Source: Flavobacterium sp. M31R6 (GTDB taxonomy: Bacteria > Bacteroidota > Bacteroidia > Flavobacteriales > Flavobacteriaceae). From it: DNA of 64,000 nt. The position numbers and the translations under genes are program-made. The stretch's first letter is position 1; every line of letters begins with the position of its first letter. The notes beneath the pieces were generated by a model, which was not told the origin of the DNA, ran no database searches, and saw nothing but the letters and a program-made list of their open reading frames with translations. The stretch spans positions 4,154,001-4,218,000 of the forward strand of contig NZ_CP054141.1 in the NCBI RefSeq assembly GCF_013284035.1, read 5' to 3'. This document shows, in pieces, positions 27,324 through 36,295 of the stretch.

Positions 27324-27692
27324 TTAAAGCACTTCTGGTGCTAATGATACAATTTTCATGAATTGTTTTTCACGAAGTTCTCTTGCTACCGGACCAAAAA
27401 CACGTGTTCCTCTCATTTCACCTGCAGCATTCAAAAGAACACAAGCATTATCATCGAAACGGATATAAGAACCATCAGCTCTTCTCACTTCTTTTTTGGT
27501 ACGTACAACAACTGCAGTTGAAACAGCACCTTTTTTAACGTTTCCGTTAGGTGTTGCGTCTTTTATAGATACTACAATCTTGTCTCCAACAGAGGCATAC
27601 CTTCTTTTGGTACCTCCTAAAACACGGATAGTTAAAACTTCTTTTGCTCCCGTGTTATCTGCTACTTTTAGTCTTGATTCTTGTTGTACCAT
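27324..27692 (-). CDS. rplN: 50S ribosomal protein L14
   Basis: The 122-residue protein begins [20 protein letters not shown] and has [20 protein letters not shown] and [16 protein letters not shown]. Its length is typical for L14. It starts 2 nt after the rpsQ stop codon. Confidence 0.98.
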
Positions 27693-27694
27693 AA

Positions 27695-27955
27695 TTATTT
27701 AGCTCTTTCTAGGATTTCAACTAATCTCCAACATTTTGATTTACTCAAAGGACGCGTTTCGCTAATTCTTACAGTATCTCCTATGTTACAGTCGTTTGTT
27801 TCGTCATGTGCAACAAATTTCTTTGTTTTCAACACGAACTTACCGTATAATGGGTGTTTTACTTTAGTTACCTGAGCAACCACAATGGATTTATCCATTT
27901 TGTTTGAAGTAACAACCCCAACTCTTTCTTTTCTTAAATTTCTTTTTTCTTCCAT
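27695..27955 (-). CDS. rpsQ: 30S ribosomal protein S17
   Basis: The 86-residue OB-fold protein has [20 protein letters not shown] and the signature [20 protein letters not shown]. Standard place between rpmC and rplN. Confidence 0.98.
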   Translation of the reverse strand: MEEKRNLRKERVGVVTSNKMDKSIVVAQVTKVKHPLYGKFVLKTKKFVAHDETNDCNIGDTVRISETRPLSKSKCWRLVEILERAK

Positions 27956-27967
27956 CTTTCAGCAGAA

Positions 27968-28159
27968 TTATTGTAATTCTCTTTTAGTAAGTTCTGTAGC
28001 TAATCTCGCAACTGTTCTTCTTACACTTCTAATTTGAAGTGGGTTCTCAATTGGAGAAATAGCGTGAGCCATTTTTAGATCAGCATATGCCTTCTTAGTT
28101 TGGCTAAGTTTTTCTTGCAACTCCGCTGCAGAAAGATCTTTTATTTCTGATTGTTTCAT
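27968..28159 (-). CDS. rpmC: 50S ribosomal protein L29
   Basis: The 63-residue helical protein begins MKQSEIKDLSAAELQEKL and has LKMAHAISPIENPLQIRSVRR. The ATG at 28159 is chosen, since the ORF upstream to 28195 overlaps the end of rplP and adds non-conserved residues. Confidence 0.96.
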   Translation of the reverse strand: MKQSEIKDLSAAELQEKLSQTKKAYADLKMAHAISPIENPLQIRSVRRTVARLATELTKRELQ

Positions 28160-28172
28160 AATATAATATAGA

Positions 28173-28598
28173 TTATGCTTCGAAATCTCTAGCAATAACG
28201 AACTTAGTTTTTACTGGAAGCTTTTGAGCTGCAAGGCGTAAAGCCTCTTTTGCAACTGACAAAGGAACTCCTCCAACTTCAAACATAATTCTTCCGGGTT
28301 TAACAACGGCAGCCCAATATTCAACGGCACCTTTACCTTTACCCATACGTACCTCAAGAGGTTTCTTAGTGATAGGTTTGTCTGGAAATATTTTGATCCA
28401 TAATTGTCCTTCTCTTTTCATAAAACGAGTTGCAGCGATACGTGCAGCTTCGATTTGACGAGAGGTTAAGAACATTCCATCTTCATGTACAGATTTAATA
28501 CCAAACATTCCATTAGAAAGTTCATGTCCTCTTTGAGAATTTCCTTTCATTTTACCTTTTTGTACCTTACGGTATTTTGTTCTTTTAGGCTGTAACAT
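28173..28598 (-). CDS. rplP: 50S ribosomal protein L16
   Basis: The 141-residue protein begins [19 protein letters not shown] and has the signatures [18 protein letters not shown] and [18 protein letters not shown]. It organises the A-site/peptidyl-transferase region. Standard place between rpsC and rpmC. Confidence 0.98.
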   Translation of the reverse strand: MLQPKRTKYRKVQKGKMKGNSQRGHELSNGMFGIKSVHEDGMFLTSRQIEAARIAATRFMKREGQLWIKIFPDKPITKKPLEVRMGKGKGAVEYWAAVVKPGRIMFEVGGVPLSVAKEALRLAAQKLPVKTKFVIARDFEA

Positions 28599-28617
28599 TT
28601 TTCTTTAGTTTAAAAAT

Positions 28618-29370
28618 TTACTTTCGTTTACGAGCGTCTGGTTTTCCACCTTTATTAAACGGCTTTCTGTCTCCTCTAGGAGAATCTCCACCTTTACCAC
28701 CAGCTTGTTTTTTGTCCATTCCAGCAAGTGGAGAAAGATCTCTCTTTCCATAAACTTCACCTTTCATGATCCATACTTTGATACCCATTCTACCATAAGT
28801 AGTATGAGCTTCAGCCAAAGCATAATCAATATCAGCTCTGAAAGTTGATAGAGGAATTCTACCTTCTTTGAAACCTTCTGAACGAGCCATCTCAGCACCA
28901 TTCAAACGACCAGAAATCAAAACTTTGATACCTTCAGCGTTCATACGCATACTAGCAGCAATAGCCATTTTGATTGCACGTCTGTAAGAAATTCTGCTTT
29001 CGATTTGACGACAGATGCTTGTAGCAACTAGATACGCGTCAAGTTCAGGTCTTTTTATTTCAAAGATGTTGATTTGAACCTCTTTGTCAGTAATTTTCTT
29101 AAGTTCCTCTTTCAACTTGTCTACCTCTTGTCCACCTTTCCCAATAATAATACCAGGTCTTGCAGTAGTGATAGTAACGGTTACAAGTTTCAAAGTTCTC
29201 TCGATGATTACTTTCGATACACTAGCTTTTGATAAACGAGCATGGATATACTTTCTGATTTTATAATCTTCGGCTAATTTATCACCGTAATCATTTCCAC
29301 CATACCAGTTTGAGTCCCATCCTCTGATGATACCAAGTCTATTTCCAATTGGATTTGTCTTTTGTCCCAT
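28618..29370 (-). CDS. rpsC: 30S ribosomal protein S3
   Basis: The 250-residue protein begins [20 protein letters not shown]. The KH domain ([19 protein letters not shown], about 73-91) and the C-terminal S3 domain are clear. A Gly/Lys/Arg/Asp-rich tail (about 222-250) extends beyond the core, as in other Bacteroidetes. Confidence 0.98.
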   Translation of the reverse strand: MGQKTNPIGNRLGIIRGWDSNWYGGNDYGDKLAEDYKIRKYIHARLSKASVSKVIIERTLKLVTVTITTARPGIIIGKGGQEVDKLKEELKKITDKEVQINIFEIKRPELDAYLVATSICRQIESRISYRRAIKMAIAASMRMNAEGIKVLISGRLNGAEMARSEGFKEGRIPLSTFRADIDYALAEAHTTYGRMGIKVWIMKGEVYGKRDLSPLAGMDKKQAGGKGGDSPRGDRKPFNKGGKPDARKRK

Positions 29371-29375
29371 GCTGC

Positions 29376-29789
29376 TTAAGAATTGCTTTGTGTGTTATTG
29401 ATAGCTCCTAACACGATTGTAACGTGATTAGAACGTTTTCTTATTCTGTGTGCTCTACCTTGTGGAGCTGGACGAAGTCTTTTCAACATCATTCCACCAT
29501 CTACACGGATTTCTTTAACAAATAATCCAGCTTCTTCAAGATTACCTTCACTATTTTTTTGCTCCCAGTTATTGATTGCAGATAATAATAGTTTTTCTAA
29601 TTTTCTTGAAGCTTCTTTTGAACTGAATCTTAATATGTTAAGTGCTCTTTCTACCTTCTGACCTCTTACCAAGTCCGCTACTAAGCGCATTTTTCTAGGT
29701 GAAGTAGGGCAGTTATTCAATTTTGCGAAAGCTATAGACTTATTAGCCTCTTTTCTCGCATCTGCTGTTTCTCTTTTACGAACTCCCAT
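29376..29789 (-). CDS. rplV: 50S ribosomal protein L22
   Basis: The 137-residue exit-tunnel protein has [20 protein letters not shown] and the beta-hairpin [20 protein letters not shown] that lines the tunnel. It carries about 20 extra N-terminal residues ([20 protein letters not shown]) relative to E. coli L22. Confidence 0.98.
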
Positions 29790-29795
29790 TGCTTC

Positions 29796-30074
29796 TTATT
29801 TTTTACCTTTATTTTTTGCTCCAGCATGACCTCTAAAAGATCTAGTTGGTGAAAATTCTCCTAATTTGTGACCTACCATGTTTTCTGTTACGTAAACTGG
29901 TACAAATTGACGACCGTTATGAACTGCGATAGTTTGCCCAACGAAGTCTGGAGTAATCATAGAAGCTCTTGACCATGTCTTAACAACTCCTTTATTTCCA
30001 CCTGCGATGTTTTCTGCAACTTTCTTGTCTAACTTATAATGAACGAAAGGTCCTTTTTTTAATGAACGTGCCAT
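29796..30074 (-). CDS. rpsS: 30S ribosomal protein S19
   Basis: The 92-residue head protein begins [19 protein letters not shown] and has [19 protein letters not shown] and [13 protein letters not shown] at the C-terminus. Six nt separate it from each neighbour. Confidence 0.98.
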   Translation of the reverse strand: MARSLKKGPFVHYKLDKKVAENIAGGNKGVVKTWSRASMITPDFVGQTIAVHNGRQFVPVYVTENMVGHKLGEFSPTRSFRGHAGAKNKGKK

Positions 30075-30080
30075 ATCTTA

Positions 30081-30905
30081 TTATTTCTTTCTACGTTCTA
30101 CGATATACTTGTTACTCGGGTTTTTCTTAGAACGAGTTCTATAACCTTTAGCTGGTATTCCATTTCTTGAACGTGGATGTCCACCAGAAGAACGTCCTTC
30201 ACCACCACCCATTGGGTGATCGACAGGGTTCATTGCAACAGGTCTTGTTCTAGGTCTTCTTCCTAACCATCTTGTTCTACCTGCTTTTCCAGATACAACT
30301 AATTGGTGGTCTGAATTAGAAACTGCTCCAATTGTAGCTGAACAAGTCAACAAGATTAATCTTGTTTCACCTGAAGGCATTTTAATTGTCGCATATTTTC
30401 CATCTCTTGCCATTAATTGAGCAAATGTTCCAGCAGAACGAGCGATTACAGCCCCTTGTCCTGGTCTCAATTCGATACAAGATATAACAGTTCCTAAAGG
30501 AATTCTGCTTAAAGGTAAAGTATTACCAATTTCAGGTTGAGATTCTGGCCCAGAAACTACTTTCTGACCAACTTTCAATCCGTTTTGAGCAATAATATAT
30601 GTTTTCTCACCATCAGCATAAGCTAATAAAGCGATAAACGCAGTACGATTTGGATCGTATTCGATTGATTTCACTGTAGCTGGAATTGCTTCTTTTGTAC
30701 GTTTGAAATCAATAATACGATATCTCTGCTTGTGACCACCACCCGTATAACGCATGGTCATCTTTCCTTGACTATTTCTACCTCCAGAGTTTTTTATCGG
30801 CGCTATCAAAGAGCGTTCCGGCTTATCAGTTGTAATGGCGTCATAACCATTCACAACTCTAAATCGCTGACCTGGGGTAATAGGTTTTAATTTTCTTACT
30901 GACAT
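30081..30905 (-). CDS. rplB: 50S ribosomal protein L2
   Basis: The 274-residue protein has the OB-fold/SH3 core with [20 protein letters not shown] and the C-terminal [20 protein letters not shown], including the conserved His near the peptidyl-transferase centre. Standard place between rplW and rpsS. Confidence 0.98.
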   Translation of the reverse strand: MSVRKLKPITPGQRFRVVNGYDAITTDKPERSLIAPIKNSGGRNSQGKMTMRYTGGGHKQRYRIIDFKRTKEAIPATVKSIEYDPNRTAFIALLAYADGEKTYIIAQNGLKVGQKVVSGPESQPEIGNTLPLSRIPLGTVISCIELRPGQGAVIARSAGTFAQLMARDGKYATIKMPSGETRLILLTCSATIGAVSNSDHQLVVSGKAGRTRWLGRRPRTRPVAMNPVDHPMGGGEGRSSGGHPRSRNGIPAKGYRTRSKKNPSNKYIVERRKK

Positions 30906-30911
30906 TTTATC

Positions 30912-31202
30912 TTAGATATTGTTGTAAAAATCAATTGTTTCTCCTTCTTGTACTTGAACAATCGCTTTTTTAATTGCGTTAGTCTTTCCACTGATTAAAC
31001 CACTTTTAGTGTATTTTGTAGTTCTATCTGGTCTCACATTCATTGTATTAACACTCAAAACATTTACTCCATAAGCAGCCTCAACAGCTTTCTTAATTTG
31101 TACTTTGTTTGCTTTTCTGTCAACAACGAATCCGAAGCGGTTTAAAACTTCACTTTCTTTGGTTACTTTTTCCGTTACTATAGGTTTAATTATGATGCTC
31201 AT
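30912..31202 (-). CDS. rplW: 50S ribosomal protein L23
   Basis: The 96-residue tunnel-exit protein has IIKPIVTEKVTKESEVLNRF and the central [20 protein letters not shown]. It provides the docking site for trigger factor and SRP (family knowledge). Six nt from each neighbour. Confidence 0.98.
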   Translation of the reverse strand: MSIIIKPIVTEKVTKESEVLNRFGFVVDRKANKVQIKKAVEAAYGVNVLSVNTMNVRPDRTTKYTKSGLISGKTNAIKKAIVQVQEGETIDFYNNI

Positions 31203-31208
31203 ATCCTA

Positions 31209-31838
31209 TTATTTACTTAAATTTTCTTCAATTACTTCCAAAGAACTCTCCAAAAGCACTAAATTATTAGCATTTAAAATAGCGTAAGTGCTTAATTCAT
31301 AGCTACTTACGACATTTGCAGCCTTTAAATTTCGTGAGGACAAATATACGTTTTTATTCGTATCACCCAACACAAACAGTGATTTTTTATTTTCTAACTC
31401 TAAAGCTTTCAAAACATTAATGAAATTTTTAGTGTTTGGCGTTTCAAAATTAAAATCTTCAAGTACGATTATATTCGACTCTTTTGCTTTAATTGAAAAT
31501 GCAGATTTTCTAGCAAGACGTTTCAAGTTTTTATTCAATTTAAATGAATAACTTCTTGGTCTAGGTCCAAAAACCGTACCTCCACCTTTAAACAAAGGGT
31601 TTTTAGCACTACCCGCACGAGCTGTACCTGTTCCTTTTTGTTTTTTAATCTTACGTGTACTTCCCGCAACTTCAGCTCTTTCTTTAGCTTTGTGAGTACC
31701 TTGTCTTTGATTAGCCAAATATTGCTTTACATCAAGATATACAGCATGATTATTTGGTTCGATTGCGAAAACTGAATCAGAAAGTTGAACTTTTCTTCCA
31801 GTATCTTTTCCGTTGAAATCTAATACTTTTACTTCCAT
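31209..31838 (-). CDS. rplD: 50S ribosomal protein L4
   Basis: The 209-residue protein begins [19 protein letters not shown]. It has the tunnel loop with RQGTHKAKERAEVAGSTRKI and KKQKGTGTARAGSAKNPLF. The ATG at 31838 overlaps the rplC stop codon by one nucleotide (TAATG), indicating translational coupling. The longer ORF to 31883 is only rplC sequence read in another frame. Confidence 0.97.
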   Translation of the reverse strand: MEVKVLDFNGKDTGRKVQLSDSVFAIEPNNHAVYLDVKQYLANQRQGTHKAKERAEVAGSTRKIKKQKGTGTARAGSAKNPLFKGGGTVFGPRPRSYSFKLNKNLKRLARKSAFSIKAKESNIIVLEDFNFETPNTKNFINVLKALELENKKSLFVLGDTNKNVYLSSRNLKAANVVSSYELSTYAILNANNLVLLESSLEVIEENLSK

Positions 31839-32455
31839 TACTTCTGAATGATTACATAAGAGTTTTTGCAACCAGGAATACATCCTTTAACAACAAGTAG
31901 GTTCTTATCAGCAACTACTTTTAAAACTCTAAGGTTTTGAACTTTTACATTATCTCCTCCCATTCTTCCAGCCATACGCATTCCTTTGAATACTCTAGAT
32001 GGATAAGAAGAAGCTCCTACAGAACCTGGCGCTCTTAAACGGTTGTGTTGACCGTGAGTTGCTTGTCCAACACCACCAAAACCGTGACGTTTCACAACCC
32101 CTTGAAAACCTTTACCTTTAGATACACCTTGTACATCTACAAATTCTCCTTCAGCAAAAATAGAAACATCAATAAGATCTCCTAATTTTTGTTCTGTTGC
32201 AAAATCCTGGAATTCAACGACTTTTTTCTTAGCTACAGTTCCAGCTTTCTTAAAGTGACCTACAGCCGCTTTTGTGGAATGTTTCTCGTTTTTGTCATCG
32301 AAACCAAGTTGCAACGCTTCATACCCGTCAACACCTTTGGTTCTGACTTGGGTAACAACGCATGGTCCAGCTTCGATTACTGTACAAGGAATATTCTTCC
32401 CGTTTTCGTCGAAAATACTAGTCATGCCGATTTTTCTACCAATTAACCCAGACAT
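31838..32455 (-). CDS. rplC: 50S ribosomal protein L3
   Basis: The 205-residue protein begins [20 protein letters not shown] and has [20 protein letters not shown] and the [21 protein letters not shown] segment. It is preceded by a 154-nt gap carrying its own likely promoter (32530-32560) and overlaps rplD by one nt. Confidence 0.98.
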   Translation of the reverse strand: MSGLIGRKIGMTSIFDENGKNIPCTVIEAGPCVVTQVRTKGVDGYEALQLGFDDKNEKHSTKAAVGHFKKAGTVAKKKVVEFQDFATEQKLGDLIDVSIFAEGEFVDVQGVSKGKGFQGVVKRHGFGGVGQATHGQHNRLRAPGSVGASSYPSRVFKGMRMAGRMGGDNVKVQNLRVLKVVADKNLLVVKGCIPGCKNSYVIIQK

Positions 32456-32529
32456 AAATATTAATTATTAATTATTAAATATAAATATAGAACGCAGCTT
32501 TTAAGCAAATCCTATTTTTTAAGTGGGTG

Positions 32530-32560
32530 CAAATGTATAACTTATTTACACACAAACCAA
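32530..32560 (-). promoter_or_regulatory. Internal promoter ahead of rplC
   Basis: The -7 element TACATTTG (CAAATGTA at 32530-32537 on the plus strand) is identical to that of rpsL and is also followed by GCA/GCAA-type sequence. A TTG at 32558-32560 gives a 20-nt spacer. It lies in the only long gap (32456-32609) of the S10 section, about 75 nt upstream of rplC. Confidence 0.55.
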
Positions 32561-32609
32561 AAAAATATTTTTTACCTAAAAACGGCGTTCCTTTTTACTC
32601 TTAAAGTAC

Positions 32610-32915
32610 TTAAACTTTTATTTCAACTTCAACTCCACTTGGCAATTCAAGTTTCATTAAAGCATCAATAGTTTTAGATGAAGATGAATAAATATCAATT
32701 AATCTCTTATATGACATTACTTCAAATTGCTCTCTAGCTTTTTTGTTTACGTGTGGAGAACGCAATACTGTAAAAAGTTTTTTGTGTGTTGGTAATGGAA
32801 TTGGACCAGTTACAACAGCACCTGTTGTTTTTACCGTTTTTACAATCTTTTCAGCAGACTTATCTACCAACATGTGATCGTAAGATTTTAATTTTATTCT
32901 GATTTTTTGACTCAT
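32610..32915 (-). CDS. rpsJ: 30S ribosomal protein S10
   Basis: The 101-residue protein has [20 protein letters not shown] and the signature [21 protein letters not shown]. In E. coli this gene opens the S10 operon; here it follows fusA by 11 nt with no tuf in between, so it is cotranscribed with the str section. Confidence 0.98.
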
Positions 32916-32926
32916 TTTCTTAAAGA

Positions 32927-35083
32927 TTATGCGTTTCCTTTTGCTTTTTTGATAACTGCTTCTGAAATATTAGAAGGCGTTTCAGCGTAGTGTGAAAATT
33001 CCATTGTTGAAGTTGCTCTACCAGACGACAATGTTCTCAATGTTGTCACATATCCAAACATTTCTGATAAAGGCACATCAGCCTTAATAGTTTTAGCACC
33101 TGCTCTGTCTCCCATATCATTCACCTGACCTCTACGACGGTTAATATCACCAACGATATCTCCCATGTTTTCTTCTGGCGTAATCACTTCCATCTTCATG
33201 ATTGGCTCAAGAATTACAGCTCCAGCAGCCTTAGCTACTTCTCTATACCCCATTCTAGCTGCTAATTCAAACGAAAGAGCATCAGAATCGACAGGGTGGA
33301 AAGATCCGTCTAACAAAGTTACTTTCAAACTATCTACTTGGTACCCTGCTAAAGGACCAGTTTTCATAGCTTCACGGAAACCTTTTTCAACAGAAGGGAT
33401 GTATTCCTTAGGAACGTTACCTCCTTTTACAGCATTCACAAACTGTAATCCAACTGGAGTTTTACCATCAACTTCATCAGCAGGCTCTAAAATAAATACG
33501 ATATCACCGAATTTACCACGACCTCCAGATTGTTTCTTATAAGTCTCTCTATGTTGTGCTTTTTTAGTAAACGCTTCTTTGTATTCAACCTGAGGCTCAC
33601 CTTGATTTACTTCAACTTTGAATTCACGTCTCATTCTATCAACCAAGATATCTAAGTGAAGCTCACCCATACCAGAGATAATAGTTTGACCTGAAGCTTC
33701 ATCAGTTCTAACCGTAAAAGTTGGATCCTCTTCAGCTAATTTAGCCAAAGCCATACCCATTTTATCTACGTCAGCTTTAGTTTTAGGCTCAATAGCAATA
33801 CCAATTACCGGTGCAGGGAATTTCATAGACTCAAGAATAATTGGGTGTTTTTCATCACACAATGTATCTCCAGTTTTAATATCTTTAAATCCAACAGCAG
33901 CTCCAATATCACCAGCCTCAATATATTCGATTGGGTTTTGCTTGTTAGCATGCATTTGGTAGATACGAGAAATTCTTTCTTTGTTACCAGAACGAGTATT
34001 CAATACATAAGAACCAGCATCAAGTCTTCCTGAATATGCACGGAAGAAAGCCAAACGACCTACGAATGGGTCAGTAGCAATTTTAAAAGCTAAAGCAGCG
34101 AAAGGCTCTTTAACATCTGGCTTACGCAAAATTTTAGTTTGATCTTCTTCCAATAATTCAGCATCATCTGGATGAATACCAGTAATACCTTCTTTATCCA
34201 TAGGAGACGGCAAGTACTTACATACCGCATCTAACATGAATTGAACCCCTTTGTTTTTAAAAGAAGAACCAGCAATCATTGGAATGATAGCCATATCCAT
34301 TACAGCTGCTCTTAAAGCAATGTTGATTTCTTCCTCCGTAATAGAGTCTTCATCTTCCATGAATTTTTCAAGCAAAGTCTCATCATAATCCGCAACTGCT
34401 TCAATAAGAATCGACCTGTACTCTTTCACTTCTTCAAGCATATCTTCCGGAATAGGCACAATGTCATAAGTAGCCCCTAAACCTTCTTCATGCCAAACAA
34501 TAGCTTGGTTTTTAACTAAATCAACTACCCCTTTGAAATCATTTTCTTCACCAATTGGCAAAGTGATTGCAACAGCATTTGATTTTAACATATCTCTTAC
34601 TTGTTGACAAACCATCAAAAAGTTAGACCCTTGTCTATCCATTTTATTAACGAATCCAATACGCGGTACACGGTATTGATCTGCTAATCTCCAGTTAGTT
34701 TCAGATTGAGGCTCAACACCATCAACTGCACTAAATAAGAAAACCAAACCATCAAGTACACGCAAAGAACGGTTAACTTCAACTGTAAAGTCAACGTGTC
34801 CTGGGGTATCGATAATATTAAAGTGATAAGGCAATGTATTAGGTAAAATTCTACCTTGTTCTGTTGGGAAATTCCATTCACAAGTAGTAGCAGCAGAAGT
34901 AATTGTAATACCTCTTTCTTGCTCTTGCGCCATCCAGTCCATTGTTGCAGCACCATCGTGTACTTCACCAATTTTATGTGATTTTCCAGTATAGAATAAT
35001 ATACGCTCAGTTGTTGTTGTTTTACCAGCATCAATGTGAGCAGCAATTCCTATATTCCTTGTATATTTAAGATCTCTAGCCAT
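32927..35083 (-). CDS. fusA: Elongation factor G
   Basis: The 718-residue GTPase drives ribosomal translocation. Its G-domain motifs are [16 protein letters not shown] (P-loop), [10 protein letters not shown] (switch I), DTPGHVDF (G3) and NKMDRQG (G4). Domains II-V follow, including [21 protein letters not shown] and [19 protein letters not shown]. It is about 15 residues longer than E. coli EF-G. It lies between rpsG and rpsJ; tuf is absent from its usual position. Confidence 0.98.
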   Translation of the reverse strand: MARDLKYTRNIGIAAHIDAGKTTTTERILFYTGKSHKIGEVHDGAATMDWMAQEQERGITITSAATTCEWNFPTEQGRILPNTLPYHFNIIDTPGHVDFTVEVNRSLRVLDGLVFLFSAVDGVEPQSETNWRLADQYRVPRIGFVNKMDRQGSNFLMVCQQVRDMLKSNAVAITLPIGEENDFKGVVDLVKNQAIVWHEEGLGATYDIVPIPEDMLEEVKEYRSILIEAVADYDETLLEKFMEDEDSITEEEINIALRAAVMDMAIIPMIAGSSFKNKGVQFMLDAVCKYLPSPMDKEGITGIHPDDAELLEEDQTKILRKPDVKEPFAALAFKIATDPFVGRLAFFRAYSGRLDAGSYVLNTRSGNKERISRIYQMHANKQNPIEYIEAGDIGAAVGFKDIKTGDTLCDEKHPIILESMKFPAPVIGIAIEPKTKADVDKMGMALAKLAEEDPTFTVRTDEASGQTIISGMGELHLDILVDRMRREFKVEVNQGEPQVEYKEAFTKKAQHRETYKKQSGGRGKFGDIVFILEPADEVDGKTPVGLQFVNAVKGGNVPKEYIPSVEKGFREAMKTGPLAGYQVDSLKVTLLDGSFHPVDSDALSFELAARMGYREVAKAAGAVILEPIMKMEVITPEENMGDIVGDINRRRGQVNDMGDRAGAKTIKADVPLSEMFGYVTTLRTLSSGRATSTMEFSHYAETPSNISEAVIKKAKGNA

Positions 35084-35093
35084 TTCTTAAGAA

Positions 35094-35570
35094 TTAAAAT
35101 CTAAAGTGAGAGAAAGCCTTATTAGCTTCTGCCATTTTGTGAGTATCCATTCTTTTCTTAACAGCAGCTCCTTCTTCTTTAGCCGCAGCTAAACATTCTG
35201 AAGCTAATCTCTGAGCCATTGATTTTTCGTTTCTTCTTCTTGAATAAAGAATCAACCATTTCATAGCCATAGAAATTTTTCTGTCTGGTCTAATTTGCAT
35301 TGGAATTTGAAATGTAGCTCCACCAACTCTACGACTACGTACTTCTACGTGAGGCATAACGTTTGTTAAAGCATCTTTCCAAATTTCTAATGAAGATTTT
35401 TCTGAATCTTGCTTTTTAGTTTCTATAATGTCAATTGCATCATAAAAAACTTTAAAAGCTGTTGATTTCTTACCATCCCACATTAAGTTGTTTACAAAAC
35501 GTGTTACCAATTGGTCGTTAAACCTTGGATCTGGTAAAAGTGGTCTTTTCTTTGCCGCTCTTTTTCTCAT
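35094..35570 (-). CDS. rpsG: 30S ribosomal protein S7
   Basis: The 158-residue head-assembly protein has PLLPDPRFNDQLVTRFVNNL and the signature VRSRRVGGATFQIPMQIRPD. Standard place between rpsL and fusA. A 73-nt gap with repeat-like sequence separates it from rpsL. Confidence 0.98.
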   Translation of the reverse strand: MRKRAAKKRPLLPDPRFNDQLVTRFVNNLMWDGKKSTAFKVFYDAIDIIETKKQDSEKSSLEIWKDALTNVMPHVEVRSRRVGGATFQIPMQIRPDRKISMAMKWLILYSRRRNEKSMAQRLASECLAAAKEEGAAVKKRMDTHKMAEANKAFSHFRF

Positions 35571-35587
35571 GTCTTTTTTTTAATAAA

Positions 35588-35636
35588 ATTTCATACCCAT
35601 ACAGCTACGACGAATCGCACCCCTACAGGAATAACT
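35588..35636. repeat. Repeat-like sequence in rpsL-rpsG gap
   Basis: On the minus strand two imperfect direct copies occur, CTGTAGGGGTGCG and CTGTATGGGTATG, 24 nt apart, joined by a GC-richer ATTCGTCGTAG stretch. This is unlike the AT-rich neighbourhood and resembles dispersed intergenic repeats of Bacteroidetes genomes, as far as I remember them. It lies between the rpsL stop and rpsG start. Confidence 0.4.
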
Positions 35637-35643
35637 TTTTAAA

Positions 35644-36027
35644 TTACTTTTTCGCTTCTTTTGGTCGTTTTGCTCCGTACTTAGATCTTCTTTGCGTTCT
35701 TCCTGCTACTCCTGACGTATCAAGTGCACCACGAACGATGTGATATCTTACTCCTGGCAAATCTTTTACCCTTCCACCCCTAACTAATACTATCGAGTGC
35801 TCTTGTAAATTGTGTCCTTCTCCAGGGATGTAGGCATTCACTTCATTACCATTTGTCAAACGTACACGCGCTACTTTACGCATTGCAGAGTTTGGTTTTT
35901 TTGGTGTTGTAGTGTAAACACGCGTACAAACCCCTCTTCTTTGAGGACAAGAATCTAAAGCAACCGATTTACTCTTCTTAGTTATCTGAGTTCTTCCTGT
36001 TCTTACTAATTGTTGAATTGTTGGCAT
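35644..36027 (-). CDS. rpsL: 30S ribosomal protein S12
   Basis: The 127-residue decoding-centre protein begins [20 protein letters not shown]. It has the streptomycin-region segment [18 protein letters not shown] with Lys at the common resistance position, and [20 protein letters not shown]. It is the first gene of the superoperon, with a consensus promoter 53-80 nt upstream. Confidence 0.98.
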
Positions 36028-36060
36028 AATTAATACTAAAAATTTCTTATTATATTAAAA

Positions 36061-36078
36061 TCCCGCTTTTTACGGGGT
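36061..36078 (-). other. 5'-terminal hairpin of rpsL leader
   Basis: On the minus strand CCCG and CGGG (plus strand near 36062-36076) form a short stem around an A-rich 7-nt loop, followed by ATTTTAAT. It begins within a few nt of the predicted rpsL start site, so the superoperon mRNA would begin with this hairpin. Confidence 0.35.
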
Positions 36079-36080
36079 TG

Positions 36081-36110
36081 CAAATGTATAAATTAATTTT
36101 CACTTTACAA
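36081..36110 (-). promoter_or_regulatory. Promoter of the ribosomal superoperon (rpsL)
   Basis: The -7 element TACATTTG (CAAATGTA at 36081-36088 on the plus strand) is preceded by TTG (36108-36110) with exactly 19 nt between. This is a full match to the Bacteroidetes TTG-N19-TANNTTTG promoter. Confidence 0.78.
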
Positions 36111-36295
36111 ACCATAATCAATTAATTTTCAATAGAAGTAAATATTTGTTTATCAACACCATTAACATTATTCAAACAATCCACATTTCAATCCAACAAA
36201 AGACTTTCTAACGCACTGCAACTTCGTCAATCCAACACTATGATTATTCCAACAAAGAACAGATATTTGCAATACCTTAATTAAAGAAATTAAAA

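Larger units (their letters stand above)
36028..36295. other. Divergent spacer between rpsL and the BamA-like gene
   Basis: This 268-nt AT-rich region holds the rpsL promoter (36081-36110) and no gene. For the plus-strand gene I see only a weak match, GATATTTG near 36262-36269, to the -7 consensus. Confidence 0.5.

Noticed and set aside
32456..32609. tuf gene missing by a frameshift or deletion between fusA and rpsJ
   Set aside because: fusA and rpsJ are only 11 nt apart with no remnant; in Flavobacteria tuf is usually elsewhere, so this is normal for the group.
33165..33542. 125-codon plus-strand ORF
   Set aside because: Lies wholly antisense to fusA, whose EF-G sequence is strongly conserved; a composition shadow.
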